Origin: Halichondria panicea
Taxonomy: Eukaryota; Porifera; Demospongiae; Suberitida; Halichondriidae
DNA: 64,000 nt
NCBI RefSeq assembly: GCF_963675165.1
Contig: NC_087385.1
Location: forward strand, 2,046,501 to 2,110,500
Reading direction: 5' to 3'
Each line of letters opens with the position of its first letter. The first letter of the stretch is position 1. Both the position numbers and the translations under genes were made by a program. Below, piece by piece: positions 1-12,400 of the stretch. The notes under the pieces are model-generated. The model was not told the DNA's origin, ran no database searches, and worked only from the letters and a program-made list of their open reading frames with translations.

Positions 1-3000
1 GCTAGTGGTGCTGGGTCTATGCTCAAGAGGCAGAGTCAACCCCTCATCAAGATGGAGAGTGGAGCTGTCTTGAATGACATGGTGGCCAGGAACGATATCA
101 TTGGAGGTGAGAGAGTGTGTACATGTACATGTGTGTAGTTAGGGTATAAATATGGTAGCCATGCCTTGTGCAGTGATGCGTGTGTGTAGGATGGGCCATG
201 CACACATTATATCTCAGATCTCTAGTATTGAACTATTGGCGGCCCTTATCGTGTGAATGTGGGTGTGTCACGTACGTACTATAAACAAAAAACTCATTAT
301 TTTATGCATAGTTATATGTGATCCTGAGCTGGCGTACTGAAGTGTTGCTGCATGTGTTGTCTTGTGGGAGTATTGAACTGTGTGTGGTGCTCTCTATAGT
401 AGTGTTGGAAATCTTTCAACCTATTAATTTGTCAATTGGAGTCGCTAATATGATCGATCATTACCAGTGGCATTGTCCTTACAGAACTTGTGATCTCTTA
501 ATTGTCATGATTATTGTGGCAACAGAGCAACCACACGTGTGTCAGTCTGCATTTGTTGTGATTGGTCACTGTGTAATTGTTACAACTATTGTTTCTCTGT
601 ACCCCTCTCTTCAGCTCAAAAGGCACTTCAAGCCGGGGCTGACCCCAACATCTCTAATGCTGATGGATTGTCCCTGCTCCATAAGGTCAGTCCCTCACAA
701 TGCTTTATCTTATCACTATTTGCATGCATGGTTACATGTAGAGTAGCCCAATTTGGAAGAAGTGATTCATTGGTGGAGGAATGTATTAATATGCTTAGTT
801 GCCTGGAACCACTATTACTGAACTACATTTGTTGTGGGCATGTGAATTACTGTTGCTGTGTCATTAGACAGTGTTTTTGTGTTAGGGATTTCCCCTAGTT
901 AACCTCACGCCTATATACAGTGCTGCATTGATGAATCCCTTCACTCATACACGTACAGTGCTGCATCGATGATGCACTAGAACTGGCAGAGATCCTGATA
1001 GAACACGGTGCGGACATGAATGCCCGGGATGTGGAGGGCTGGACTCCCCTCCATGCTGCTGCTGCCACGGGCAACATCCAGATGATCAACACTCTCATAA
1101 AGGAGGGAGCTAGCCTGGTGGCTATCAACCACAACGACAAGATGCCTATTGACGAGAGTGCAGACACTGATATCAAGTATGTTCTACAGCAGAAGATGTT
1201 GGAGGCAGGTGAGGCAGTGAGTATGCTGTACTGGAGTCCTGTAGGAGGCTAATGGTACATGTAACGTTAAGGCTATGATCCAACATTTATTGCACATTCT
1301 TGCTAAGGCCCACGACATAATTATGTACATGTAAATCAAATTCTAAAAATTCTGGAATGTTATTGTGGAGCTGTTTCATTGCAAGTAGGTGTGATTTGTT
1401 TGGGCAAGTAGTGTAATGTGCTTTAGCATTTTTAGATAGCCTTATGCTGTGGGTGTGGTGAGCGTGGAGCTGTCATTGGACACCTGGTTAAAAAAAGGAG
1501 TGATGTGTTTATCATTTTACATATCAACATTGATTTACAGGGTTAATTGTTTTTGTAGTGAAGTTTTTTCAGTGCTGTTGTCATGTGCATATAGAGTGAC
1601 AGGTGGTACATGTGATTGATAATACATGTACAATTAATGTACCTTACACCTGTACTATATGTACATGGTATTACAAGTATGAATATCTTCATCTCGGGTA
1701 TGAATGAGAGAGAGCTGAAACACTTGTAGCTCTGTCACATGGGTGTATCAACAATCAATGAATACCATATCGGCATTACGTCTGAACAAAGGCTTGACTT
1801 GTGTATATCAAGTGATTATCTGGCCCAGGCTCAACATTGACTATCCCTCACCCACCCATATTTATAAAGTGTTTATGTAAAGCGAAGCCTAATTAGTTTC
1901 GTTGGATTCCTTTTTTGGCTGTATAAGTATCTGGTGACTCTTAGGTTGTTGCAGTGCAGTGATATATATATAATTATTGCTTAGTGAAAGCCTGAAATGT
2001 TAATGACAGTAGTTGTCCAGTTTCGTGATAAGATTGTACATGTGTATGCGCCCTCTCAGCTTTGGTTACCTCACATGTTCTTCTTTGTTACCCAGGTTAT
2101 ACGGACGATGTGTTGGGCTACATCAGAGAGTCTGTTGCTAAGAATATGCTGGCTGACCTCAAGGACAGTATCAAGAACGACCGGTCGCTCAACTTACAGG
2201 ACAAATACGGGGCATCTGCTGTGAGTGCAACCACATACCCTCTGTGTGTGTTGTGTGTGCACTACAACCCGAACCATAACCCTCTTGATTGCGTATACCC
2301 TCTTGTGTGCACTACAACCTAACCATAACCCTCTTGATTGCGTATACCCTCTTGTGTGCACTACACACACATACTTTCTTGTATGGCATGCACTAGTATA
2401 ATGCCTGTGTGCCCTGCCCACAGTGAACTGCAACAACATGAATACACAAATTTTTTTATAATTATAGCATCCCTACACACGCATAGTCGGAATGTTTATT
2501 GAACGATGAATCTGTAGACTAACGTACATGTACATGCACTTATTGCACTATCCCCACATTGTTTACATTGATGTTGATAGACTTTAAACTTATTAATGAT
2601 AATTGTATTACTTAAATAGAAAGCAGTCCCAAATGATTACCCCCTCCCCCACCACACACACAGCTCCATGTAGCAGCTGCCAACGGGTACGAGGAGGTGT
2701 TGGACTTCCTCTTTGCTCAGGAAGGTGTCGACCTGGACATCCAAGACAACGAAGGTTGGACTCCATTCCATGCAGCCGTGTGCTGGGGCCAGAAAAGGGC
2801 CATGAAGATGCTGGCACAGAAAGGGGCTAATATGGACTCCAAAGACCTCCACGGGGACACTGCCTATGGTATGGGTTCTTAGATGCAAGTTTCTGTTTCT
2901 TATTAGTCGTTTTACTTGCCGCGTACACATGTACATAAGAACATACCTGTAGAAGCTTGTGCTTTATCTACCTACCTGCATACAATTAATTACCGTATAT

Positions 3001-5380
3001 CTTCTAATTTATCGGACAGCAAAAAATAGAAATTGTCCTGGGACAGATTTTTATAGAGCATGCAAAGTGTCTGGAATAATTAAAACAAGCAAGCAGCTGC
3101 ATGCGAGCTAGCTAAGTTTAAGAACAGTGTGCGACTGAATAGTTGCACTAGCTATCTAAAACTAGCTCTCAAAGCTAACTAACTGCAGCACTCTAAGTCT
3201 TACTTGCCGTCTATGAATGAAACTCAACTTTTCAAGGTATTCTCCGGATATTTAGAACAAATGTAATATTAAAGTACTGGAGTGTCCGTTGTATTAGAAC
3301 AACGAAAATTGCCCAAAAGAGTGTCCGGGGTAATTAGAAGTGTCCGATAAATTGATATACGGTAGTAGGTTTCTCTTGACACTTAAGTGATATCTCAAAA
3401 CTGGATCATAATCGATATACTGTACGTGTGTTCCCTTGTGTGGTGTACAATGAGGTCTTATGTTGCCCCCCCCCCCTCCAGCGGTTGCTGACAATGCTGA
3501 ACTGCGTGAGTACATCTTGGAACTGAAGGGTCAGTATGGCGAGTCTCACGAGGTGGAGTTGGAGGTGGATGAGGAGGCTGGGCCACGCAAACAGCGAAGG
3601 TACGAGGAGTGGGTGGGGTCTCGCATATTAAAAGATTAGAGGGCTTTAGAGCTTTCACATTCCAGTATATAGATGGCTTGTTTACTTGTTTATAGGGTGT
3701 GGTGTCAATTGGATTATTGGGGAAGCTATAATTATTATACATCGTGTATTACTGTTACGTAGAACTAGTTAATAGTCCAAGCTTATAATTAGAATAGAAA
3801 TTTATTGGTCAAGTTTTACTAATTCAGGGAGAGGTTTTTGTATCACTCTGTAAAAAAAAATCTTGATCTAACCGTGTACTGTAGGTCTTCACTTGTTATG
3901 ATCACATGTCTATATTTTTAGCAATTTCTGAGAAATTCAAATTTTCGATGTGTTTCCCTGTTACCTTTCCTGTCATGCACGCTGTTGTTGCAGTAATGTG
4001 ATATATACAGTATGTGCACTTGTGTAGCTCTTTCCTTCCTCAGAGTCACATTGATACTGATGGCATGTGTACACTAGCTCCCAATGTTTGTGTACACACT
4101 TAAAAATGTACGCTATAATGAATTAATTAGCATAAAATGTTTGTCTCCAGACTGTCTGTGAAAAGAATATCGCAGCAGGCCAAGGAGGAGTTGACCAAAC
4201 AGTCAGTGCAAGACGAAGCTTTCATCAGGAGAGCCTCCATAGCTGACGCGGTGAGTCTACACGTAATATACAGTTGATCGGTGTTGAGGTGTATACGTAG
4301 TAGTTATGTTAGCCTGTTTTCCAAGACCACTAAGTTGAGTTTGAGATCAGGCTTAGACACTGCACGTACAGTTACAAAATCTCCACCCTCCGAATAAGGG
4401 ACACTGTATAACTTATTTAACTCTGTCTCTTCTTAACAATGGACAATACTTCCCACTCCCAAATTTGCTGCCTAATGTCCAAAATAATTGTGGACATTCA
4501 TTCGAAAGGTATACCACAACAGAACAATTAGTGTGGAAAAGTATAATACATTATGTCTCGGTGTGCGCATGCGCAAGCGAGGTATATACAGTGGGTGTCT
4601 GCATGTGTAGACTGCTACAGCTGCTCAAGGATCAATGAAGTGCGAGTAAGAGTTTCTATAGGCTTCTAGTAACATTTTTGGATTTAATTCGTGGATTTGC
4701 AAAATAATGCTCTCAAGTTATGCCTAGTTTTGCTTAGTAATAATACTTGGAATGCCATTGCAGCCTTTCAGAAAAGTGCGTAGCAAAACTTGTTCATAGA
4801 GTGTGCTACTCTACTTAGTAGTTAGCTCTGCACTAGAACGCTAGCTATTGGTAGCAAGAGTGAGAAGAAAGCTGCAAGGCTCTGCTGATGTACATGTTTC
4901 TAACATAATAATTTCTACCCCCTTCAGGAAAAGGCCCGCCCCCACATGACTTCTGACGCTGAGAGGAGCTTTGTGAAAGACTTAGCTGGAGGTGATGGTG
5001 ATGGTGATGATGATGACAACCCTGTACTACTCTCAGCCGTGTCGCTACGGGAACAAAGCAGCCTACCTCCTGTCAAAGAGGACAGCCCAACGGAAAAATC
5101 ACCACCAAAACGATTGCTTTCCCTATCGGATAGTGACCACCAAGAAGACAAGAGAGATATACATGTATCGAGTGGTAGTGTTCACAACAAAGAAGTGGAC
5201 ACATTTGAAATCGAGGAAGTCTCAGAAAGGGCGATAAGAACGACAATTTTGAAACGATCCAAACACCCAATTAGAGTGAGCACGACATATATCTCGAACG
5301 TGAACTCGAACCAACCTACTTCACCCACAGGTAGCAATAACTCTGCACAAAACCAAAAGGGGTGTTGCACAATACTGTAG
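1..5380 (+). CDS. PPP1R16: PPP1R16-like ankyrin-repeat regulator of protein phosphatase 1 with CAAX tail (5' partial)
   Basis: Predicted myosin-phosphatase-targeting type subunit that would hold PP1 at membranes. Exons read by eye: 1-106, 615-685, 959-1208, 2096-2220, 2664-2868, 3482-3599, 4151-4250 and 4928-5380; all phases join, giving about 475 residues. Ankyrin repeats run through exons 2 to 6, for example GADMNARDVEGWTPLHAAAA and DNEGWTPFHAAVCWG, matching PPP1R16A/B (MYPT3/TIMAP) in order and spacing, including the CCIDD stretch opening exon 3. Exon 7 carries RRASIAD, a good PKA-type site. The last residues are CCTIL, a CAAX box whose final Leu favours geranylgeranylation; C-terminal prenylation is a hallmark of this branch. 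The window begins inside the N-terminal part, so the PP1-binding RVxF motif is not visible. Family assignment is strong; A versus B is not decided. Confidence 0.88.
2255..2366 (+). repeat. Two and a bit tandem copies of a 49-50 bp unit in a PPP1R16 intron
   Basis: Units 2255-2304 and 2305-2353 are almost identical (each contains CCATAACCCTCTTGATTGCG), followed by a partial third unit. It starts about 35 bp after the donor at 2221. It is a local minisatellite with no visible coding role. Confidence 0.8.
2993..3362. mobile_element. MITE with CCGTATATC ends and TA duplication
   Basis: The left end reads CCGTATATCTTCTAATTTAT and the right end is the inverse complement of a close variant (CCGTATATCAATTTATCGG). 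A TA dinucleotide flanks both ends. Length is 370 bp and there is no coding capacity. The TA target suggests a Tc1/mariner-type non-autonomous element. It lies in the PPP1R16 intron between 2868 and 3482. Confidence 0.7.
4551..4893 (+). mobile_element. Truncated copy of a dispersed repeat with a palindromic GCGCATGCGCAAG head
   Basis: Shares its head and body with copies at 33911-34469 and 45143-45655, including CTGCTACAGCTGCTCAAGGA and ATAATGC...GCCTAGTTTTG. The 3' hairpin end seen in the fuller copies is missing. It sits in the last PPP1R16 intron. See the entry at 33911 for classification. Confidence 0.75.
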
Positions 5381-5824
5381 TTTTAACGCACATAGTTATT
5401 AGACAGTTGTTTCTGTGTACTACTAATTTTTGTGATCTATAGATTATATTATAGATAAGTGCTTTGTTGATAACTGACGTTATTACGTTATTTTATTGCA
5501 CACATATAATAATTTATAGTCCACCATAGAAAAGGCGCTAGAACATTTTCCTTTACGGCACAAATAAAAAATGGTAGAGGTTCTTTTAGAGCCAAAGATT
5601 GCAGGGATAAATAGCTTGGAGGTGCAGTTGCTATTCTACGAGATTTACATGTACATTATACGTACCTGAGGCATATAAAACATAAATGAAGCATTAATTA
5701 CTAAATTAACAACTTCAATTCAGTTTATATACGCATTAATCATGCGGAAATGAAGATGTCACCATAACAAAGAGCAAAATTGTACTAATTTATTTGTACG
5801 TAGCTTGTGTTATTTAAATGAACA
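5381..5824. other. Spacer between convergent PPP1R16 and PSMG3
   Basis: AT-rich 3' spacer between two genes that point at each other. No open frame, repeat or RNA recognised; it should contain the two polyadenylation regions. Confidence 0.6.
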
Positions 5825-6463
5825 CTAGATTGGTTCCCACATTTTAAGCTTCTCCAGTTCTTTCAGCAGAGGTGGTATGAGTGAGGGGGAGTGGTCCCTG
5901 AGCCCCAGGGCTAATAGGAGGGGGGTGTTGGTGGGAAGGCTAAGGTGTCCCGCTATGGCTCGGCCGAACACATGGACCTCCGGCTGCAGAAAGTGTAGAG
6001 AGGGTACTGTTTAATCTTAACTCTGTTTTAGCTGTGGTCTGAGGAACACAGTATACTTTAGATGTATTTGTAAATAATCTCTCAGATTGGGAATTAATGA
6101 GATGATTAGGGGTGGCATTCTGCTGTGGCAATGCCTTCCTATAGCTACTTTGATATGATTAATACGTGTTCACACTCCATTCCATTTTTACGATATCTCT
6201 GCTTATGCTTGAGTCAATGACTCACTTTGTCTTTCCCGAGCAGTGTGCGTACAGAGAAGGAATGAGAAGAGGAACCAGCCAGTACCGGATCACATCTAAC
6301 CTCCATCTGAATTCAATCCTCATATAGATCTAAATACAATTATACGTCAACATACCAAAGTTCCGAACTTCTGCACTTGAGACACAACTAGCAGAATTTG
6401 GTCTCCAAAGTTACTGCATACAACATCAATGTCTAATTCATTGACTGTAATTCTCTCCTGCAT
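5825..6463 (-). CDS. PSMG3: Proteasome assembly chaperone 3
   Basis: Small chaperone (PAC3) that works with PAC4 in building the 20S proteasome alpha ring. Minus-strand exons, in transcript order: 6463-6356, 6306-6226, 5983-5825; each is phase 0 with GT-AG borders, giving 115 residues against about 122 in human. The N-terminal exon contains DVVCSNFGDQILLVVSQVQK and KFGTL, matching the human region around VVCTAFSSHILVLVTQ and KMGTL. The middle exon ends in RTLLGKDK (human KVLLGQDE) and the last begins PEVHVFGRAIAG (human PLIHVFAKNLVA). The start ATG is the first in the exon. The gene is head to head with the RRM gene, 131 bp between start codons. Called from recalled homology, with good alignment over the full length. 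Confidence 0.85.
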
Positions 6464-6594
6464 GATTTGTGTATTGCACAGGAGCATAAAATACTAGTAG
6501 ATTTACCTGCAAGGTTTTGATAAATTGGGTGTCCATGCTGTTTGGCGACCCTTTACCAGAATACGTGGTTGTGACTTAAAAAGGGGGAGAAAAA
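6464..6594. promoter_or_regulatory. Probable bidirectional promoter for PSMG3 and the RRM gene
   Basis: Only 131 bp separate the divergent start codons, so both promoters and 5' UTRs must share or overlap this stretch. No TATA box stands out. The role is inferred from gene layout alone. Confidence 0.55.
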
Positions 6595-8412
6595 ATGTCT
6601 ACCAAGTTGTATGTTGGGAACCTTCCTCCTGAATGCAAGGACAAGGAGCTTCGTGACTTGTTCAGCTCTTTCGGAGATGTAGACGAAGTAGCAGTCTTCA
6701 ACAAGGATGATGGGCCTGGATATGCCTTTGTTGTAAGTGTGCCACTGATAGTCTCATTTTTTACTAAACTTTTTTTAGCATTTTGAGAAACAAAAGGAAG
6801 CTGACACTGCTATGGAGTCTCTCGACAGCACAGAGTTTCACTCATACACAATCTCTGTTCAGGTTAGCTTTTTCCTCTGTGCATTTTTTACCTGTTCACA
6901 TTTTCCCCATGTGGTTACTGCAATTTTAATATCGCTCTTCTGCACTTATTTCAGCTGAGATACGGTATACTCATCGACACTATTGGCTAACCAAACCGTT
7001 TTTATGTCGAAATGCATTCATTTATCGATCGTATGCTTAGATATCTCGAACAAAGGGTCACGGCTATGGACGAGGATCCGGTCCACCGAGGCCACCCGGA
7101 ATGAGAGGGTCAGTCGAAAGCTCCCTGGTGTCTGTTCGTCTGTACCTACCTATACATTCGTTTGCACGACTAGAAAAGCTTTAATCGAATCGTTTCTATA
7201 AATTGTGTACTACTGCTCGATCCATCACTCCTTCCCTCGTGTGGCAATACATTTCCTCAGTTAAATTTGTATGTTTTTACACCTGAAATTTCTCTTCAGT
7301 CCACACTACCGAGACCGTCCCCATCGTCATGACTATCGAGATTCTGACAATCGCCATGGGGGACGGGACTCGTATAGGGATTCTTATCGAGATTCCTATC
7401 ATCGAGATTCTTATCGTGGCCGAGACGGGAGGCACTCTGACTCACAGCGAGAATATGGGCGGAGTTACCATGGTCGCGAAAGTGGGGGCCATCGACGGGG
7501 GAGGGACAACAGCTATGACAAGTATGGTAGTCGCTATGACGATGGGAAGGACTACGGCTACTACGATGACTATGGTAGCAGTCGTCACTCAGAATATCGG
7601 AGGAGCAGGAGCCCACCATCTAGAGATTATTACAAGTAAGCAATTACTTCATACCACGTATATATTGATGTGTACAGTGGAATCTCCGAATCAAACAATT
7701 TGGTACATTTGTAGCAGAGGTTGTCCCCTCTGTTGAGGTTCATTCAAATTGCTATAAAATATTATAGCCATATCAAAGGCTTAAAGTTAGCGTAAGGTCT
7801 GTATAATTATATGCCTCATTCTACTATCTACTTGGAGAAGCTGAGGAACTAGCAATTTATTATGCTTGTAGTACGCCAGTATGGGACAATACAAGCGATC
7901 TCTACTATATTGGACATGAGAAGTGTGAGTGTGGTGGTGGTGGTTGTCTGTTACGAGACAGTTTTGCTCTGAGTTAGTTCGTTGGGAGCACGTAGCTTAT
8001 CCGCTGTCCCGAATCAAGAAGGTGCGCTCGTGAGAGTTTTTTTCAAGTTGTAAGCTAGTGTCCTTTATAGAGAGGTTGTCCTCTGGTGGGATGGTCCGTT
8101 ATGGGAGGTTCCACTGTACATAATTATACAGGTGTGTTAGTTGTTTCTAACTCTTTCAACTCTCCTCTTCATTGCAACAACCAACAGTTTAAAGTGTGTA
8201 GGGGAGTCTCTGTATTCCACATTTTTAAAACTACATGCCAACAATCGCGAGTGTGCATTTCCCCTGCGAACACACTCATATTCGCAGAAATAGCAAAGTA
8301 AGGTATGCATCTTTCTGTACCATTCTCCAGGTATGACTCAGAGTATGGCCACCGTAGCAGTAGGAGCACCAGAGACGAATACAAAGAGGGGGGTTCCCGG
8401 AGAAAATATTGA
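6595..8412 (+). CDS. RRM protein with Arg/Ser/Asp/Tyr-rich tail (SR-type splicing factor)
   Basis: Likely nuclear RNA-binding splicing regulator. Exons 6595-6732, 6779-6862, 7041-7108, 7300-7635 and 8331-8412 join in phase to about 235 residues. One RRM covers roughly residues 1-80: RNP2 is LYVGNL near residue 5, RNP1-like is GYAFVHFE, and the last strand is TISVQ followed by ISRTKG (the acceptor at 7040 is preferred to the alternative at 7055 because it completes this strand). Then a Gly/Pro linker, and a low-complexity tail with tandem RDSY repeats, Tyr/Gly/Asp stretches and an RRSRSPPSRDYYK segment. The layout resembles RBM4-like or small SR proteins; I could not pick one orthologue. The last intron contains a MITE (7675-8116). 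Confidence 0.85.
7675..8116. mobile_element. MITE with CAGTGGAA...TTCCACTG ends and TA duplication
   Basis: Left end CAGTGGAATCTCCGAATC; right end GGGAGGTTCCACTG, its approximate inverse complement; TA on both sides. Length 442 bp, no coding capacity. The ends resemble mariner/pogo-type termini. It lies in the last intron of the RRM gene. Short related pieces (CTCCGAATAAAGG-like) occur near 4388 and 26910. Confidence 0.65.
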
Positions 8413-8673
8413 ACTCAGCTGACACTGTTTATTTGCTTTACAAGCCACTATTTAGTAGATTCTGCACTTATTTGTTTTGCCTTTACCTTATCTTATATAT
8501 ATACATGTGTAGTTATGATTTCTTATCTTATATGCACGGCACTTGTGTACGATGATCCTGATTTTCACATTTATATGATGATTCCATGGGGCAGTGAGGA
8601 CTAAATCAAACCAACTATTTATACTTAGCACTGCATGAGCATGAATTTATAACACCGTACATGTACATAATAG

Positions 8674-9033
8674 CTATTGTTCAGTAACTTCGTCTTTGTA
8701 CCCAAGTTTACTGAACTCCTCCTTTGCCATTAGATTCCTGCATTGTACATTAATTAAACCGTAAATGAACAAAAGCCAGAGGTGTACAAGTTACCTTTCC
8801 ATTCTACACTGGAGGTAGGACTTCGATTCATCTCTACAGAGACTATTGTCATTGCTATGATTCTTCAAACACCGCATGTACTTGACCATGAACTCCTTGC
8901 ATTCACCTGAGAGCAAAATTAATATAGGCCACTACACATACAAAAGTATTTAAACTTGTGTACCTTCATGGTCTAGAGGAAAGCTTCCTTTATCAGGAGG
9001 CTTGGGCCGAAATGTCTTCTGACCAGGATTCAT
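8674..9033 (-). CDS. COX19: Cytochrome c oxidase assembly protein COX19
   Basis: Twin CX9C protein of the mitochondrial intermembrane space, needed for copper delivery to cytochrome c oxidase and imported by MIA40/CHCHD4. Exons in transcript order 9033-8964, 8906-8795, 8737-8674 join in phase to 81 residues (human about 90). The N-terminus carries [14 protein letters not shown], nearly identical to human COX19. Both cysteine pairs are present: [11 protein letters not shown] and [11 protein letters not shown], each C-x9-C. The tail [17 protein letters not shown] matches the human RMERKLMLQEPLEKLGF. A nearby out-of-frame ATG just upstream is ignored. Confidence 0.93.
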
Positions 9034-9060
9034 GCATTTACCGTTTTACACTGCTATAAC

Positions 9061-9471
9061 ATGTACATACCTGTAGTACATGTATGGCAGTGGTCGTTTG
9101 TGTTGATGGTCAAACGTGAGCAAAATCTTGGTACCATGTGGCCACAAGCTGTTGTTTCTAGTGAGCATTGTTATTTTGGCTCCGACGATGAGATCGAACC
9201 CACGGCAGTCCTACATAGTTTTGGGAGGGGAGAATTCAGGGATAGAACTGAGAAAGCGAAGATTCCCAGTGTGTTATTGGAACAACTCTGCCTACAGTCT
9301 GAAAAAAGTTCTCAGTTTTCCACGTGGTCTGGAAAGGTGGGCGTGTCGGTGAGGTCGAAGGTCGTCGAGGAGATGACATGCGTAGTGACTCGGCCCAGAG
9401 GCCGAGGAAGGGCTCACATTCTTCAGAGAAGGGTGCAGGCAGATTGCAAACCAGGTGGAATGCAGGATAAG
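9061..9471 (+). CDS. Unidentified possible first coding exon
   Basis: Open frame of about 137 codons starting 28 bp from the divergent COX19 start (an in-frame ATG at 9106 is an alternative). It ends with an AAG|gtgagc donor, a strong splice signal. The product is mixed in composition (SDDEIEPT, FGRGEFRDRTEKAK, RPRGRGR) and I recognise no family. It could be spliced in phase 0 to the Ser-rich exon at 15365, but that would need a 5.9-kb intron, long for this window. Real status uncertain. Confidence 0.35.
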
Positions 9472-12400
9472 GTGAGCTAATAAAGTGGGGATGCATATCT
9501 AAAAATCAGCAATCATCTGCTTGTTTAGCCTGGTATGCACTTTTTGTTGGACAATCATATTTGAGGCGCAAGTACGTATGGTGCTGAATATCTTCAGAGC
9601 ATGTTTGAATGCCATGGGATTATGTTTTGCTATTCTTCCTTGTAAGGTGCTGTTGATGCAGCTAATAATGTGTTAGCTTACTTTATGTAAGTGTTGGTTG
9701 GTACAACTAGCAAGTCAACGTTCATAGGAAGACATTGTTATTTATTGTACATCTGCTTGTACAGATACTAAGCTGTTAGCTATAACTGTGTTGTGAATAA
9801 AGACTTGCACGTACCTCTTCGCTTTACTAAAAGCCATGAGATCAATTTGTACTCATGATTGTGGTTTGAAATTCCAGATGTGTCTCTGAGAAGAGCCGTG
9901 GCCCAACCAAATCATAGGAATTTGGCCTGTTTTATTACTAGTATACCCTCAAATCCTTTCTAAAGCCATATACTTATAGCTAACTCTTAGCTTTAGCTCT
10001 TTTTCCAGTGTACGAATCCCCTGCTACTAATAATCAATCCCCTGATACTCGCCAGTTGGGGTTACAGTGATAACAGTACAGTGCTTCAGAGTTCGTGGCT
10101 CCCCTTGTGTGCATCTGTCTATTGTTCAACTTCAGCTTAATCGATTCTCAACATCACTTTCATTGTTATTGCACAGTGCTGCCAAACAGAGACTAGCTTC
10201 AACTGTACACAGTGACTCTATTGTATTGAATGTTGTTTCTGAGAGTGAATATAATAGATGATTATATGCAGTGGTAATTGCAGACATCACCAATAGCTAC
10301 TGAAAGTGCATGTGCTTTTAGTAATTGAGGTATCCCATTGACTAGATCCTACGTTAATCTAATTAGTGCCTTGAAGCCTAAACTTCAAGCATCACCTTTT
10401 ATAACAACCGACATTTCGCCAAAAAATATGTTTTGTTTGTTTGTATAAGTCTAGTACCTAGCTCTGCTGCTCTGCAGTATTACTAGTCAGATGAGGTCCA
10501 GTCAGAGATAAAAGAAGAAAGGGATTAGCAACGGTCGAAAAAATGTAATTATCCGTGATGCGCTACGTCATCGTCTTTCTTCCTCTTTTGTAGCCTCCAT
10601 TTATATCTAAAAAAACATGCTTAAGGAAATCAAAATCAAGAATTTATGCAGCCTAGTCGATCAACAGAGACACATGTAAGGAAGATATGTAGGTAAAACA
10701 TCATAGGCAGTGCCCATTTTAGCATTTTGGTTATAAAATGTAAAAAACGTAAGGAAATGTATGCAGCCCAGTTTGTCAACATAGAAACAAATAAGCAGGA
10801 TATGTACGCAAAACATTATATGGCTACGGCAGTGCTTCTTAAAAGGGGGCAGACCAATAATACTAGTTTTCAAGCCCTAGAGCACCACAGTTAATTCTTC
10901 CACGCTTTAAATAAAGCACAAGACACATGTAGCCTTATTATACGCGATAATAAGGTCTCAAGAGACTAATAGCTAACTAAAAGTAAGTTTACGGGCGTTG
11001 TGCCGGGAAATAATGCGCATCAAGGATGGTTGAGGAAATCAATATGAAATCAATGTGAAATGATCACGTGAGTTACTCCCGTTGCCAATCCCTCATCTCT
11101 GGTTCGACATGCGTGCACAAATCACTACAAGTGCAATGCATTTGCGTCACAAATGACATCAATGCACTGAACTTCTAGCACGCATACCAACCAAACCAAC
11201 CAACCAAACCTCCTCTGATTACCAGTGTATACTGTTTGGTCTGTGGTGATTGTTGTTTAAGTGTATGCATTGCTAGGTGCTCTGTTTGTCCTACATACCT
11301 ACGTACAGGTCAATGTTTATACTCTGATCTTTATTATAACCACTTCTGCAGCTCCACCCATGTTATAACTAGAATATTTTATGCTGGTGAAAAACCTTTG
11401 CGGAATGAGCCAAATCAGTAGAAAAATTGACCCTTTATTATTGCGTTCTGGCAAGGATCATGTGCTTTATTTTAAATTGATCAACCCTTGCAAAGTTTGC
11501 ATATATTTGATGCTCACAAAAAAATTCTAGTAATAATTATAGTAGTTAGACCTTAGTAAAATCAATCCAAACATTATAGACTTTTGTGATATAGACTACA
11601 TTACCATTGCACATGCAGTTTAATATGTTGTTGAGCGCACTATTATGCATACACATAGTAGCACATGTCAAAATGTTAACAAAGTTTCAGATAGGTGTAT
11701 GGGGAAAGTTGCCACGTATAACAGTACATTTACACCATCGACATTGTCCAACATTCATAAGTCACTCATAATTTTCTACGGCACAGATCTAGTAGTCGTA
11801 GGAGTACCGTGTGTGTGTGTGTTTTTGATAGACTTTCTGTTGTGTGGAATGATAATAATAATGTTGTGCATATCAGGTATCTGTAGATCGATGCACATCT
11901 TAATCAACCTGTTGTTGAAACTGTACACACTCAATACCAAACAATTGGGCCACAGCCAAAGCACACAACAGTATGTAATGACTGCTCCAGCTCAAGTTTA
12001 TATCTGGGCCTCACAATTGTTAGTAAATCACTGAGAGTGTGTGTAGACACACGCAATTTATTGTCAGTTTAAAAATGGCAGCTATAGGTACTATACACCT
12101 TGGTCTTGATACTCAGTAAAACCATGCACTGCATATAATGGCCTTAGTGCTCACTCACTTCCTAGTATCCTACAGTCCGCAGTACGTGTCCCGTACAAGG
12201 TGGATGCTGTCTAGAACAACGGTGTTTCTCATTTGACCGTGGTGAAGTCACCATTAAACGGTCACGGTAAGTAATGGTGCTCAGAGTAGAGATTCAAGCA
12301 TATAATTATAGGTGACATTATTCATTAATGGTGACTTTGTTGCTCATTAGAGATTCATTCAAGCATATAACTATAGGTGACATTCTTAATTAAACAGTGT

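Noticed and set aside
318-898. Overlapping plus-strand ORFs of 142 and 119 codons
   Set aside because: They run through introns of PPP1R16; only 615-685 is coding, in a single phase that continues the ankyrin repeats.
7296-7619. 107-codon minus-strand ORF opposite the RS-like tail
   Set aside because: It is the shadow of the Arg/Ser/Asp/Tyr-rich coding exon on the plus strand; its His/Ser-rich content simply mirrors those codons.
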